A stretch of 64,000 nucleotides of DNA, taken from Taiwanofungus camphoratus (taxonomy: Eukaryota > Basidiomycota > Agaricomycetes > Polyporales > Taiwanofungaceae). The notes under the pieces are model-generated. The model was not told the DNA's origin, made no database searches, and saw only the letters and a list, made by a program, of their open reading frames with translations. Numbering within the stretch: position 1 is the first letter of the stretch; every line of letters starts with the position of its first letter. The stretch is taken from positions 1,054,001 through 1,118,000 of the forward strand of contig CP021220.1 of assembly GCA_003999685.1 (NCBI GenBank), written 5' to 3'. The position numbers and the translations under genes were made by a program. Shown piece after piece: positions 35,431-47,500 of this stretch.

Positions 35431-36919
35431 TCACAATTTGGCCTTCTGAGTGGCGATGTCATCCGCGACATCCTTAACATGGGCTCGGACGACCCCTTCC
35501 TGCGATGCAACTGCGACCAAAGTTCCGCTGTGAGTATACATCTAGATGCAAGGACAAGACCCGACGTTAAGATCTGGAAAATGTTTATTTAAGATCAAAC
35601 TTACACGACCGTGGACCACGCCACGGCCACTACCCGCACGAGGAGATTGCACCTGAGAAGTGACGGACGACTTTGTTAAACGTGATACACATAGAATGAG
35701 AGATGGTACATACCACATAGAGCAGCCAATTTCCACAATCGAACGCGTCACTAAAACAAAACTGTGTCAAACGTAACAAAGTACGAGAGGCAGGCTTACT
35801 CGTAGAACCAAATGGTATGATCAAGTGATGTCTGGCCTCGTGCATTTTACCCCACGATGTCAAGAACATGGATAAATTTCCTCACCAGCATCGCTAATTG
35901 CGTATAACCTTCGTGAATACTACTCAGGTTGAGCACGCGACGAACAACACTGACACTGAGAGCAAAGTTATGACGCCTGACCCCTCCGAAACAGCCTAGC
36001 GAGCTTACAACTGGGAATCTGAAATATAACTAAGGATGCACTGCGCCATGAGAGATTCAGATCAACGTGTAGATGAACGAAGACCGCTAGACCAACCTTC
36101 TGAAATGCTAGGTCGTACTTCGGTATATCCTTCGCCTTGAACCACCACATGTAGACGGGAGTTCCGTCGGATGCATGCGCGATACCTGCAGTCTTCATGG
36201 CGATAGGGCTCTTCTTGCGCTCCTTCACATAATCGCGTAAGCTATGACTGTCATATTGATCTCAACGGGCAGCGGACATGCGTACTTCTACATATTCTGC
36301 GGCATATTCCATGACTTTGGGATTAACACAGTCTTGGCGGAGAACCCTCTCCCAGTATGCTTCCACGTATTCGCAGGCATCTGGACTGGGAACATTCGGA
36401 GGCATCGGCCATTGATAAGAAGGCTGTCTTGGTTCCGGCCTTTGGAAAGAGCACAGCATGACAAAAACAGTTCGCCCGCGCTGGGTTGCCTTGACCGTTC
36501 GTGTTACGTAGGAACGACCATCGCGAGCTCGCCCAACATGATACAGTATGGGAATCGCTGAGGACGCGCTCAGCAGGAAGTAACACTGACAAGACAATCT
36601 TAGTTCAAACGGTGAAACAGGATACAGCATGATGCTTGTTCTAAGCTTACATGTAAAGACTGCCCATATAAGGTGAGCCTCAAATCAACCTGTCTAAAGA
36701 TTTTATTTGTCGGGAACTCACATGCAATGAGAATACGGGATCCACGCAACGAGTTGCAGAAACCAGTGCTTGTGATATGACCTGTCCTCCAAACACGCCC
36801 TTGGCACGGATAGGGAGCCAGAGGGACTTCGAGCGGAATAAATTTGTGTCCAACTGCTCTACTTCGAGAGATGTAGCTATTTGTTCATGCTCTTCTTGCC
36901 TGTTGGCGATTTCAGCCAT
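35431..36919 (-). CDS. Acyl-CoA thioesterase II (TesB/ACOT8 type), peroxisomal
   Basis: Start ATG 36919, MAEIANRQEEHEQIATSLEV. Then LWLPIRAKGVFGGQVISQALV, the first hotdog motif, PILYHVGRARDGRSYVTRTVKATQ, TVFVMLCSFQRPE, and after several exons the second hotdog domain with SLDHTIWFYE-like sequence and ARAGSGRGVVHGR. The end is IATQKAKL, stop at 35431-35433. AKL is a peroxisomal targeting signal type 1. TesB enzymes hydrolyse medium to long acyl-CoAs to free acid and CoA; in fungi they serve peroxisomal beta-oxidation (yeast Tes1). Exons around 35630-35960 were joined by homology to the family; small borders may be off. Confidence 0.9.
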
Positions 36920-37122
36920 GATGAGTCTATTGTTACCTTTTAGTCGTTGGATGGAAAGCTGACAACTTGCGGAGATATTACGGTGAAGGCATGACAGTAT
37001 GATGCTGCTATTTAGTAGCGACTCAGTGAGGGATGGGCCACCGATAGGCGCCCGCTCGGCTTTCTTTGAGACAACTAGCCGGGATGACCATTCATTACAC
37101 AATGAATACAAGACTCCACCAC

Positions 37123-38289
37123 CTAAAACTCCTCGACGTCTATCGTGAATCCACATTCATGGCAGACCTGTTTTCCAACACCACCGTCGCCCTTCTCTAC
37201 AACTCCGAAGACATGCTTATGCTCGCGGTCCTTTCTCTTCTGCCACACTGTCTCTCTCGTTCGCCTCCGTAGCTCCTTCAGGCCTTCTTCAAATTTCTTG
37301 TTCTTCTTTTTCTTCTTCTCGGCTACCCTTCGCTCGTACTCTACATCGAGCGCTTCTGGTGATCCCCACTTCTTCCATGCGAAATCCTCTACTTGATATC
37401 TCAGAAAGAGCATCATGTTGGCGAATGTCGACTTGTGAGGGTTAGCCTTGAGTAAATGAGGCATCACTTCCTGGTCTCGAAGCTCGGCTACAAGAACGTG
37501 TTAGGAATGAAATTCATTGTGATCCGAGATCCATACCATCGGTCAGGAGGTAATCCTACAGAGAATGGATCAGGACATGCCATCCTTTGAAAATGGCCAG
37601 ACTTGCCTCCTTGCATTCAGCTTTGGTCAGAAGACTATACTTCTCGGGCTTCTCGTTTTTGCATTTGTTGCATACAAGACAACCGAAGACCTTCTTGTAT
37701 GTTTGATCTATGTCAACAGCTTGACATTCATTACATTTGGGGTTGAGATTGGGATCAAGAAAAATAGCTTTATGGATTGTCAATGATTTCTGTATCAGTG
37801 CTTCAAACAAGAGCCATACTCACGGGGGTCGAGGTTCTGCATGGCTCTCTGCCTCTCACGCTCCTTCTCCCTTGCTCTCAATTCATCATCTACTTCCTTT
37901 CCATCCTCAACAAGGAACCCACCCTTGGAGTTGACCATTCTTGATAAATCATACTCAAAATATTTTCCCAGACGAGTATCACGTTTCAGCGAGGGCTTTG
38001 GGGCTGTAGGAGACGTGGATGTTGCTGGGACGACGCCAAGCGGACGTTTGTTATATACATTTGGTGTTGATGAGCTTGAGGCATCTTGCTCTCTTTCACG
38101 TTGTCTAGCCTTCGCTACCAGAGCATGAGTATTCCGTCCTCACAGCAAGCTGGGGTGGGGGAGCTGCGCACCTCTCAGTCGATTTATCTCAATTCGCTTG
38201 ACTTGTTCAGGGGTTGGGGTTAAGTTCAAGCCCTCTGGCACGCGAGGAGGTGGAGTTATGGGTACGCTGCTAGGTCCTGCTTCTGCCAT
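37123..38289 (-). CDS. RAD14: DNA repair protein Rad14/XPA
   Basis: Start ATG 38289 ([20 protein letters not shown]), a disordered N-terminus with a basic helix ([17 protein letters not shown]) and Pro-rich part. Then [28 protein letters not shown], the XPA C-x2-C..C-x2-C zinc finger, followed by [19 protein letters not shown]. The DNA-binding domain continues with [39 protein letters not shown] and a Lys-rich helix ([15 protein letters not shown]). It ends in an unusual second Cys motif, [17 protein letters not shown] verifies damage and scaffolds the nucleotide excision repair complex. Convergent order with the thioesterase stop to start is tail-to-head on the same strand. Confidence 0.93.
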
Positions 38290-38521
38290 GGGAAGTTTTG
38301 CTAAATGCCTTGAAGATATGTTTGCTGCCGATTTATTCTTTCAAGTGACTTACGGATCACACTCTGTCACGCAAAGCGCGTCTGTCACATCGCGATCGTT
38401 ACACAATCTCTAAGACGCAATCCAGCAATCTGCCAGAAAGATACTACACGTTACAAGTAGAATACATCACAGCACCCGAAAGCGAATCGATGAATTCTGA
38501 AATCCACTAAGCTCGCCCCGA

Positions 38522-40888
38522 CTAGCTGCTGCTGGCCATCATCGGTTGGTCAACCATCAAACCATTGACTTCGCTTGCTGGAGGCTTCGATCTCGAGCGT
38601 GCCCTTGACGAAGGCCCCGGTTGACCCACAGAGGAATCATCATCAATGTCCATGTCCGAGTGTCCTGACGAGCCAGCAGTTGCCGGTGCGGTAGCGCCCG
38701 TCACTGGCGGCGCAACGCTCGGACCGACGCCGTGAGTAGAACCTGTGATCATGATACCTACCGCAGCACCGAACCTGCGCCCAGTCACTCCCGTTCCAAC
38801 ACTTTCACGGTCGCGATGACTAGCATGGTTTTTCCTATCGCCCTCGCCCTCGTCATCCGAGTCAGACAGCTCGCCATCCGTTTGACGCCGAGAGTCTAAT
38901 AGTCGTTGAGGTCGCCGTTCATCGGGTGAAATCAGATCTTCATCCTCGTCTGGGTCATCTAACAAGTCGTCTATTGGCATTCTCGGGATGTCTTCATATG
39001 TCGCTATCAATCGGTCTCTGGGATGTATTCGAATGGGCAAAACACACCTGCCATTTGGACGCCGGGAGGTCCGCCTACCTGCCTCAGGTGCTCTAGAACA
39101 ATGTTCTTTACGCGATCCAGGTACCCGGGACTATTCATGTCCTCCATATTTGAGGACTTGACGTCAAGTTCGTAATCGGGTCCGAAATACTCGTAGTACT
39201 CATTCATGGGAATTTCTGGCAATGAAAACGGGTCAAGACAACCAAGACATTTATTCTTCTCAAAATGCATCTACCTGATCCGAGCTCAACACCCGCTGCA
39301 AGACCAGTCTCAAACGCCCAACATCGGCTGACATTGCGCATTGTATAGCCCCCTCCGCCGAGGAGTAACAGGGGCTTGTTGAAAGACTTCACAAACTTCA
39401 CACAATTGGCATGCCCTGCAGAGTAAACAGGTGATATCAGCGAAAGCCGTCAGCGGATCAAAAACTTGCCTCTCATCGACAAATTTAGGCAACCCAACTT
39501 ATCACCAGACACAGAATCTGTGCCACACTGCAGAACGACCGCACCAGGGTCAAAGTGCTCCATGACTGACCGAATAACCTAGCCATAAAATGACACTTCT
39601 TCTGCAATAGTCAATGTTGAGGGGACTCACAGGTTCGAAGACACTCTTATAATTTTCATCTGTAATTCCGTCTCGGAGTGGAAAGTTCAGCGCGTAGTAT
39701 TTACCCTTTCCGATGCCAACGTCCTGGAGAGCCGTCTATGAATGGTATATATGACGTAGAGCGGGGGAAGTAACTTGCACGCAGTTCCCCTGTTCCAGGG
39801 AAGTATTCACCGTACTTGTGAAAACTGCAGGTCATCACGCGGTCTGTCGTATAGAAAGCTTCTTCGACGCCGTCTCCATGATGAACGTCGATATCAATAT
39901 ACAGAACTCGCGTGTGATATCTATGCATAAGACAATAAGGAGCATCACACAAAAAACGAATCATTCGACGTACCGCAGAAGTTCAAGGATGCCAAGTACG
40001 ACATCTAGAGCACCGCCCGTCTATCAGCAACGTGTATACTTGAGATCATCTGAAGAACACAGACCATTGACATAGCAAAAGCCACTTGCTTCGCTCTTTT
40101 TTGCATGATGAAGACCACCGGCCCAGTTGATAGCAATGTCGCACTTGTCACGACTCAATCTAGCAGCTCCCTCTGGAAAAGATATTCACATCAGCAAGCT
40201 AAGAACGCAGCATTGTAGCATAAAATGTTACCCATCGAGCCACCAGCCGATATGGAGCAGTATTCGAACAGCCCATCGAAGACTGGACAGTCGTCTCCAA
40301 CATTATCTAGCGCATACGCACAATACGCATTTTAGAAGGAAACAGGTTCATACAGACAGAGTACCAGAACAGAGTTCAGTACAGACATTTGTGTTGCTCT
40401 TTGATAAAAGAGTTCATGTTGGTAGGGGTGATCCGGCTGAGAAATTCAACGTATTCGTCAGAATGAAACTGGGTCATCTCGCGCTTTGTAGCAGGTTTTG
40501 CGCGCTACAAAAATTCACGGCAACGTAGTCATATCAGCTACATCCCTTGTATACTTCACACGCGAGATGGGGTCACCACGCACAAATATTTCCATCTTTT
40601 TATACAGGCCATAATTCATGACAAGGGAGTGACACATCCGAATCCGGGTGGGCTTCATCCTACACAGCGGCGATGACCTCAACAAAAATTTCTTCATTGC
40701 TTCATTGCACACTTACGGGTGACCGGGGCCGTAATGGAATCCGCTCACGTCGGAATCGAAGAAATAACACTGCGATTCAAAGTGATCAGCCAGTGCCAAC
40801 TCGATATTATGCAAACCGAAAATTGATGGAGGCTCACGACACGTTTCTTGCTCGTCTCTCCCTCTATAGGTATCATTTCAGGTGCCAT
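38522..40888 (-). CDS. RPD3: Class I histone deacetylase, Rpd3 type
   Basis: Start ATG 40888, [16 protein letters not shown], then [20 protein letters not shown]. The catalytic core has [33 protein letters not shown] (metal Asp/His), [27 protein letters not shown] and [18 protein letters not shown]. The C-terminus after [20 protein letters not shown] is long, acidic and Ser-rich (exon 38522-39040), much longer than in yeast Rpd3, with [20 protein letters not shown] and [10 protein letters not shown]. It deacetylates histone Lys residues in Rpd3L/Rpd3S-type complexes. Many short introns, all GT..AG where I checked. Confidence 0.96.
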
Positions 40889-41148
40889 GGCGGTGCGTGA
40901 TGCAGTAGCAGGCCCGCCTGTATCAGGACAGTATGTTGGGACGGCCCTAGCCAACTGCCGAGGCGAATGCCACGTGCATTTGTTTACCAACAGCCTTCGA
41001 ATTCAACAAAAGATGTCACTGCCTGTCGAAAGCAATCACATATTCAACTCATCAGGCGCTCATTATATTAACAATACAATATGATAGCGGCTAGGGACAA
41101 ATGAGCAACCGCAGAACATAAGCCTCGACAGCGACGATATACCAGGTA

Positions 41149-41977
41149 CTAGATCTTTGACTTCTCGAGCTGTGTTTTTGTAGAGTTGGCATTGTGGACC
41201 AACGTTGACGGTGCAAAGCCAAATGTATCCTCCAGTTTGATACCCTATGAATAAACGTGATCGTTCGAGTATGATCTCGCATGAAATAAGGCGAACAAAC
41301 CAGTTCTCCAGCGATCACTCGGACCTGTGATTAAAGTGGGGTCAACATGATGTTACGTTCCAAAGGGCCAAATCTCACCATTGACCAATGGTGTATGGCG
41401 TGAAGTCCAGCAAACCAGAGCTTGGCGATAAATGAAGCGGGTGAGGAGCGTAGATCTTGCAACTGCATAGTGATGTGTGCATTTACCTCTCTCCCGAAAG
41501 TCGTCTGTACTACCTGAGGAAACGGGGTAACTGCATGAAGGGTGATGGGCTCGTCCATCTTGGCATGAGGAACGACCTTCTCCAACTGGGCAATAGCCTC
41601 ATCCAGAGCCTCCTGCGCAGCCTGTCGACTGCTCTCCATAGGGGTATTGCGTGATCTTGCGTCGTAGTTGAGGACATGGGGTTGGGGTGCCGAGAGACAA
41701 CTCATAAGAAGGACGAAGTGGTCTCTTGCATGCCTCAAGTGTTTTCCTTTTTGATTTTGATAAGAGACGCTTGATGAATAGTATGTATCCACGCACCGAT
41801 CGTTGATCCAGGCATAAACTGCGAGTGCACAGTGAGTTGCTCATCAGAAGTGAGGCTATTATTCACGAGGTCGACAGCCTGCCGCAAGACGACGGTGGAC
41901 ACCTCCTGTAACCGCGCCAGAGCCGTTACCTCGTCTACGCCGCTGAAGTCCATATCAGTCTGTAGAGTGCCTCCCAT
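41149..41977 (-). CDS. DinB-like (four-helix, metal-binding fold) protein
   Basis: Start ATG 41977 (MGGTLQTDMDFSGVDE). The first helix is LARLQEVSTVVLRQAVDLVN, then SQFMPGSTIGKHLRHARDHF, the first His cluster, and in the last exons LWFAGLHAIHHWSMVRVIAGEL, the second His cluster, which together fit the metal-binding triad of the DinB/YfiT superfamily. It ends TKTQLEKSKI at 41149-41151. Between them is YDARSRNTPMESSRQAAQ. Related fungal proteins are of unknown function. About 225 residues. Family is inferred from fold-type motifs, not from a strong signature. Confidence 0.65.
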
Positions 41978-42562
41978 TGTTGCGGCTAGCTAGATAGCTG
42001 CGTTGCAATGAGTGCGGGAACAATTCTAATGGTGGCCCGATGATCGACTGATGAGCCCACAAATTACACTGGTAGGGGCTCTGCAACGCGTTTGTAATGT
42101 GCTCCGTGGTGAAGCTCGTAGTCGAGGATCCTCATTTGACTACACGCGTAAGCAAAGGGTACGTAGGGACAAGTATTTTTCCGAGGTTGCATCCAAGTTG
42201 CATCTAAGTAGTACTGAGGTACATAAGTACAGGAAGAACAGAGAGCCGATGGATGTTCCTCTGCACAATTTCGGACAACTCAAAAATAAGTAATCCGAAC
42301 TCAAAGCGAGGACATACTTGTCCTTCTGCCAGAATACGCCCATAACCACACTTCTACAAGAACGGTGGGTGAGAGACAGGAAGAGCATACACGTTTGTCA
42401 ACCGTCGTCGTCGTTCTGGTCGAGTTTAAATAAGTGAACAACAATCTCACGAGCACAGAGCATGCCTTGTGCTGACTAAGCGGCCGCTTCTTGCTAAGGC
42501 ATTCTCGCTGGCAGAGCCGCAGCGATAGTGAGCGATAACCAACTCTGCTCTGTCTTTCAGCG
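41978..42562. other. Divergent intergenic region, DinB-like / LSC2
   Basis: 585 bp between divergent start codons, with no supported gene. The open frames at 42051-42293 and its antisense are not convincing. Presumably holds both promoters. A NotI-like GCGGCCGC sits at about 42479-42486. Confidence 0.4.
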
Positions 42563-44320
42563 ATGCTCGCCTCGTTGAGGGAAGTGGGTTCTTTGGCGCG
42601 GGTGATGTTTTTCCAATGCGGGGTAGACGGCTCCTACTGACGCGTCGCGGTACACAGGTCGCATCTGCAGGCCAGAGACGTTTCCTCTCTATTCACGAGT
42701 ATCAGTCTGTAAAGCTTCTCAACTCCGTGCGTTCGCTTCCCATACCGTAATGCCAGTGCTAACCGTCACGACATGTGCAGTATGGTATTCCGACTCCGAA
42801 AAGTGTTCCGGCCAGGTCTCCAGAAGAGGCATTTGAGGCAGCGAAGCACTTTGGTACGAAACTACGATGTGCTTTCTTTATCGTCTCTTATGACTGCGGT
42901 CTCTGATTAGGTGCTAATGGATGCGTGATCAAGGCGCAAGTCTTGGCTGGTGGACGAGGAAAGGGGAAATTCGACAATGGGTTCCAGGGAGGTGTGCACA
43001 AGGTTGACAGGTAAGCATCTCTGCCTTGTCATCGTGTTGTATCGGTTTGCGCTGACGGTGCGCGCAAGCCCGGAACAGGCAAGGGACTATGCCGGCAAGA
43101 TGCTCGGTGCAAAGCTCATCACCAAGCAAACCGGAGCTGGAGGTCGGATTTGCAACGCTGTGCGGACTCTCCTTTGTTCCTTGACGCCTTCTAGACCTGA
43201 CGCACCGACCGTTAAAGGTCATGCTTGCTGAGCGCCGGGACCCTACGCATGAATATTATGTCGCGGTCTTGAATGATCGAGCTACGGGAGGGCCGGTATT
43301 GGTGGCTTCTGCCCAAGGAGGAATGAACATCGAAGAAGTCGCCGCTAAGGATCCCAATGCGATCATCACCACACCCATCAACTTCGAGAAGGGGCTTACC
43401 AAGTCTGAAGCGCTGGAGATTGCACAAAAGCTGAGTTTCAAAGGCGAGGGGGCTCAGGGCGAAGCTGCAGACATCTTCATCAACCTGTACAAGATCTTCA
43501 AGGACAAGGATGCCACGCAGATCGAGATCAATCCCTTGGCTGAGACGTCTGATGGACATGTTTTATGGTAGAGTCTTTTGCAATCACAAGCCTTGCGGCG
43601 CTGACCGTCCTGTGACTGCAGTATGGACGCCAAATTTGGTTTCGACGATAACGCGGAGTTCCGACAAAAAGACATCTTTGCTCTTCGTGACATCACCCAG
43701 GAAGAGCCTTCAGAAGTTGAGGCCCAGAAGGCGAATCTGAACTTCATCAAGCTCGATGGCAATATTGGATGTTTGGTCAATGGTGCTGGTTTGGCTATGG
43801 CCACCATGGATGTCCTGGCCTTACACGGCGGCAATCCTGCCAATTTCCTTGACGTCGGCGGGTGTGTACACTCTGTTCCTCTTGACACATCACTCTCAAT
43901 GCTGCAACGCCATCCTTAGTGGTGCGACGCCGGAAACCGTTAAGAAGGCATTCGAAATCCTTCTGGCTGACCCCAAAGTGAAGAGTATCTTCATCAATAT
44001 CTTCGGCGGTATGTTGCCAAATTGCATCCTTCCGCGTATGCGTTTCCGATGATCATCCTAGGTATCATGCGATGCGACTACATCGCCGAGGGTGTCATCA
44101 AAGCTACCAAGGAGCTGGGCCTCAGCATCCCCTTAGTGGTGAGATTGAAGGGTACCATGGAGACTGAAGCCAAGCAGTAAGCCGAACTCGTCGTAATTTC
44201 TCGTTAACAGTAACTGAATCAATCATCTCCAGGATGATCCGCGATTCTGGTTTGACGATTATCCCATTCGATGGATTAGATGAGGCGGCGGAGCGTGCTG
44301 TCCAGCTGGCGCAGGCTTAG
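42563..44320 (+). CDS. LSC2: Succinyl-CoA ligase (ADP/GDP-forming) beta subunit, mitochondrial
   Basis: Start ATG 42563, [13 protein letters not shown], a mitochondrial-type presequence, followed after an intron by [21 protein letters not shown]. The ATP-grasp part contains [50 protein letters not shown] and [13 protein letters not shown]. The ligase part contains [37 protein letters not shown]-type [18 protein letters not shown] and [19 protein letters not shown]. The end is [13 protein letters not shown] at 44320. It works in the TCA cycle with the alpha subunit, which is not in this window. Full length, about 420 residues. Confidence 0.96.
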
Positions 44321-44507
44321 ACTAACATATGGCAATGTCCTTTTATCCTGATGACTTATGTCTCGGGTATCTCATGAATGCATTATTTAATGGCGATAAT
44401 GACCGAGAGTAAAAATATATATGGCCAGTTGCAGAGGGTATTGTAGAGTAACAGCACCGCAAGATAAGACTAAACTACCAGTAACGCAAACACATGGACA
44501 TCGTATT

Positions 44508-47500
44508 TTACCAAGTTGGCCTTGGGAAGGAGTTCGGAGCTACAGCGTAAGGACTGGGCTGATGCGGAGGATGGCTAACGGATGGAGACATGGCAGGTAC
44601 TCCTGGTGTAGGATCGAAATGACCTCGGTGTTGACCTCGGTGAGGTTGGACAGAACCGGGAGGATAGCCGTGTCCTGGCGGCATGGATAGTACCGAGGGC
44701 GAATGCATGAGGGCAGGACTACTCGCATACATAGGATGGCTAGAGTGTGCAGGCTGCATCACCGGGCTCATCATGGACATACCCGTATTGCGACCGTGAG
44801 CCCCATTGGCGGCTTGGGATGACGCTCCCTGCATCCCGGGTGGAGGAGGTGGTGGATACATCGGTAATTGACCGCTCGGCGAGGGATATGCCATCAATTG
44901 CGCGGGGTATGGTGATGTCAAAGCACGTATCATAGTTCCTGGTGCTTGTGTGCTTGATCCCGGGACAGGCATCCACATAGGCTGCGGATATGAGGGTGAA
45001 GCACCGTTGACCACCATCGGCCTAGGGACAGGACTTGGTGCCATGTGATGGGAGTACATGACGGTCGGACTGGGTGAGTGGTTCAACAATGGAGAAGGAT
45101 ACCCATATGTCGGACGCATACTATTATTAGGTAGAGAGGGCGTGAACGCGAAGTTTGGTCGTGCCACAACGCCATTCGGCGGCGATGTCAATGGCGGTAG
45201 AGTATCACTTCGACGGGGAGAGTTTACTGAAGGCGAAGGGACTTGCTGGAAGGCCCGAGTCACCTCATGCAATGACATCCGTGAAGGAGGACCGGAACCA
45301 GAAGGTGGAGGCGTCTCACCATCTTCAGACTTCACGTCCTGCAAGGTGAATGGCACAGCAGTCAAGTCGTCTGCAATGCCTTCCAGAGAGTTCACGGATG
45401 GTAATTCCGCTTTGTCTGACGTCTGAGACCATAGTGCTTTGAGATGCTCTGGATCTGGGGGTCGTGCAGGGGAATCCTTGGTTGTGAAAGCTCGTGGAGA
45501 CTTTGTCCGTGACACATTGCTGGATTGAGGAGGTGGAGTGATCACCGCCCGTTCTAGCTGTATTGGAATATACACAAAATCATCATAATGAAAGTGAAAA
45601 TATGACAACCACTTACAGGCAGGCTGGACCTCACAGCTTCGACTTTGACATCTGCCAAAGGAAGCAAAGAAAGTTCGGTAGGCCCCCTCTGAGCCGGGAG
45701 AACGTGCCTATTCGATGGATCGGCATTACTCGACGTATCTGGGGCAGATACCGAAGTTGCAGCACTTCCCCTCTGTGCTCCATTCGACTGAGATGGATGT
45801 TCGTCTTCCAACTCAGAAGTAACGATAAATTTGACCGCAGTCTTTGGATGCATAGTTGCATCTGCTCGTGCCGCACGGTAGAACGCAACGTCAGATCCAG
45901 CAGGCATTTTGGGCTGCGACCTGGATTTCACCAAGGTACCATTCGCAACTTGCAAAGGGACGCCTTCACTCTTTGGTAAAGATGCCGCATTGGAATAAAT
46001 GGGAAGTGTTTCTGGGGGCGGAGATCGACTGACGGTATCAAGTTCAAGATGGAGACGCGTATCATCAGTCTGAGAGTCTTTCACGGATGGCGATGGTGTT
46101 ACTGGCTTACGCCAGCCGGACAATCGTTCTGTCTCTCGTGAAATGCTGTGAGGTGATTTGATAACGGTCGATTTGGGCGGCAGGTTAACCACAGGTTTCG
46201 AGCCTTCCTCTACAATCGCACGGAGGCCATTGTGCCATGTTCGTGGTATGGAAACGTAATACCTTGGGCGACCCCTATGGAACTGTACTCTACGAAAGAG
46301 AATGTCGTTAGGGGGAATATAACGTTGATAAGTCCCTTCAGAAGCGAAGTTCCACGAGGAAATATCAAGCCGAGCACATGACTGACTGTTGAACAACTGA
46401 AGCTGGTTTTTTGGGATCTGTTCCAGGGGGCGTGATATGCGCGGAAACTTGACATCATAGACATTCCACGGTCTTGGAGACCTAGGCGGTTCATGCCCCG
46501 TGACATCAAAGACCTCATCACTGTGTGGAGGTGCAGCTGGCTTCGGTCTGAGTGCTGGAGGAAGCCACTTCTGCGGTTTTGCAGGCTCTGTCTTTGTATG
46601 CATGCCATCTAATGCTCCCTTGATTCGCGAAAGTGTATCATCCAGCGCGGACATAGGAGCTTCGCGATAAGATGGCGTTAGCGGCGATTTTTGTGACGCC
46701 AAATTCGCTGGAACAGCCGCGGACTGGCCGAGAGAAGAATGTGACCGGACAGGTTCCTCGGGATACCTAGAATTGGATGACATTATCGAATGCGAGTCGA
46801 CGGTTGAAGAAAGGGCGTTAGGCCTTGACGTGTCCGCTGCTAAGATCTGAACCCTCAATTTTCCTTTCGCGGAGGCCGTAACAGTCGAATCAGGAACTAC
46901 CGACGATTCATCCATTGGCTTGCGTCTCCATGACCCTTCGTCAATTCTCGCAGGACGGGCTTGATCGCGAACGCCAGGTGTGTGTTCATCGAAGAAGTCA
47001 CTAGCCACGGATCTGCAAGGCCGCACTGGTAGGCTCCTCAATGTCACCGATTCCCGAGTTTCGAATGACTGAGGAATGGTCTCTGCGCCGACAAGCTTTC
47101 CGAGTTCGGAAAAATCCACTACCTCCAAATCCTCATCTAACTTGACAGCTAAGGAAGCAACTTCTGCGAATAATGGAGGCGGCGGCAGCGAAGCAGGAGC
47201 TGTCGGGGAGACTGAGGACTGCGGAGTCGTTGAACGCGCAGAAACAGCCTTGCTTCGCCAGGAATCAGCTTCGGCCGCTGAAGAAAGAGTGTCTGTTGAA
47301 AGTTTTGCCACATTAATTTGGTTTGGTGGCGAACGAAGTGTACGCTTTGACGACGGCGCTCCGGCAAATGCTGGTCTGACCAGCGATGTAGGCTCAGGAA
47401 CCTGTGACAGGTGCTCTGTTCCCTTGTCTGGTGTGGTGGTTTCGCTCTGATTGGGCTGAACGGATTGCACGGCCGCCTCTATTATCTGGACGACCTGCGC

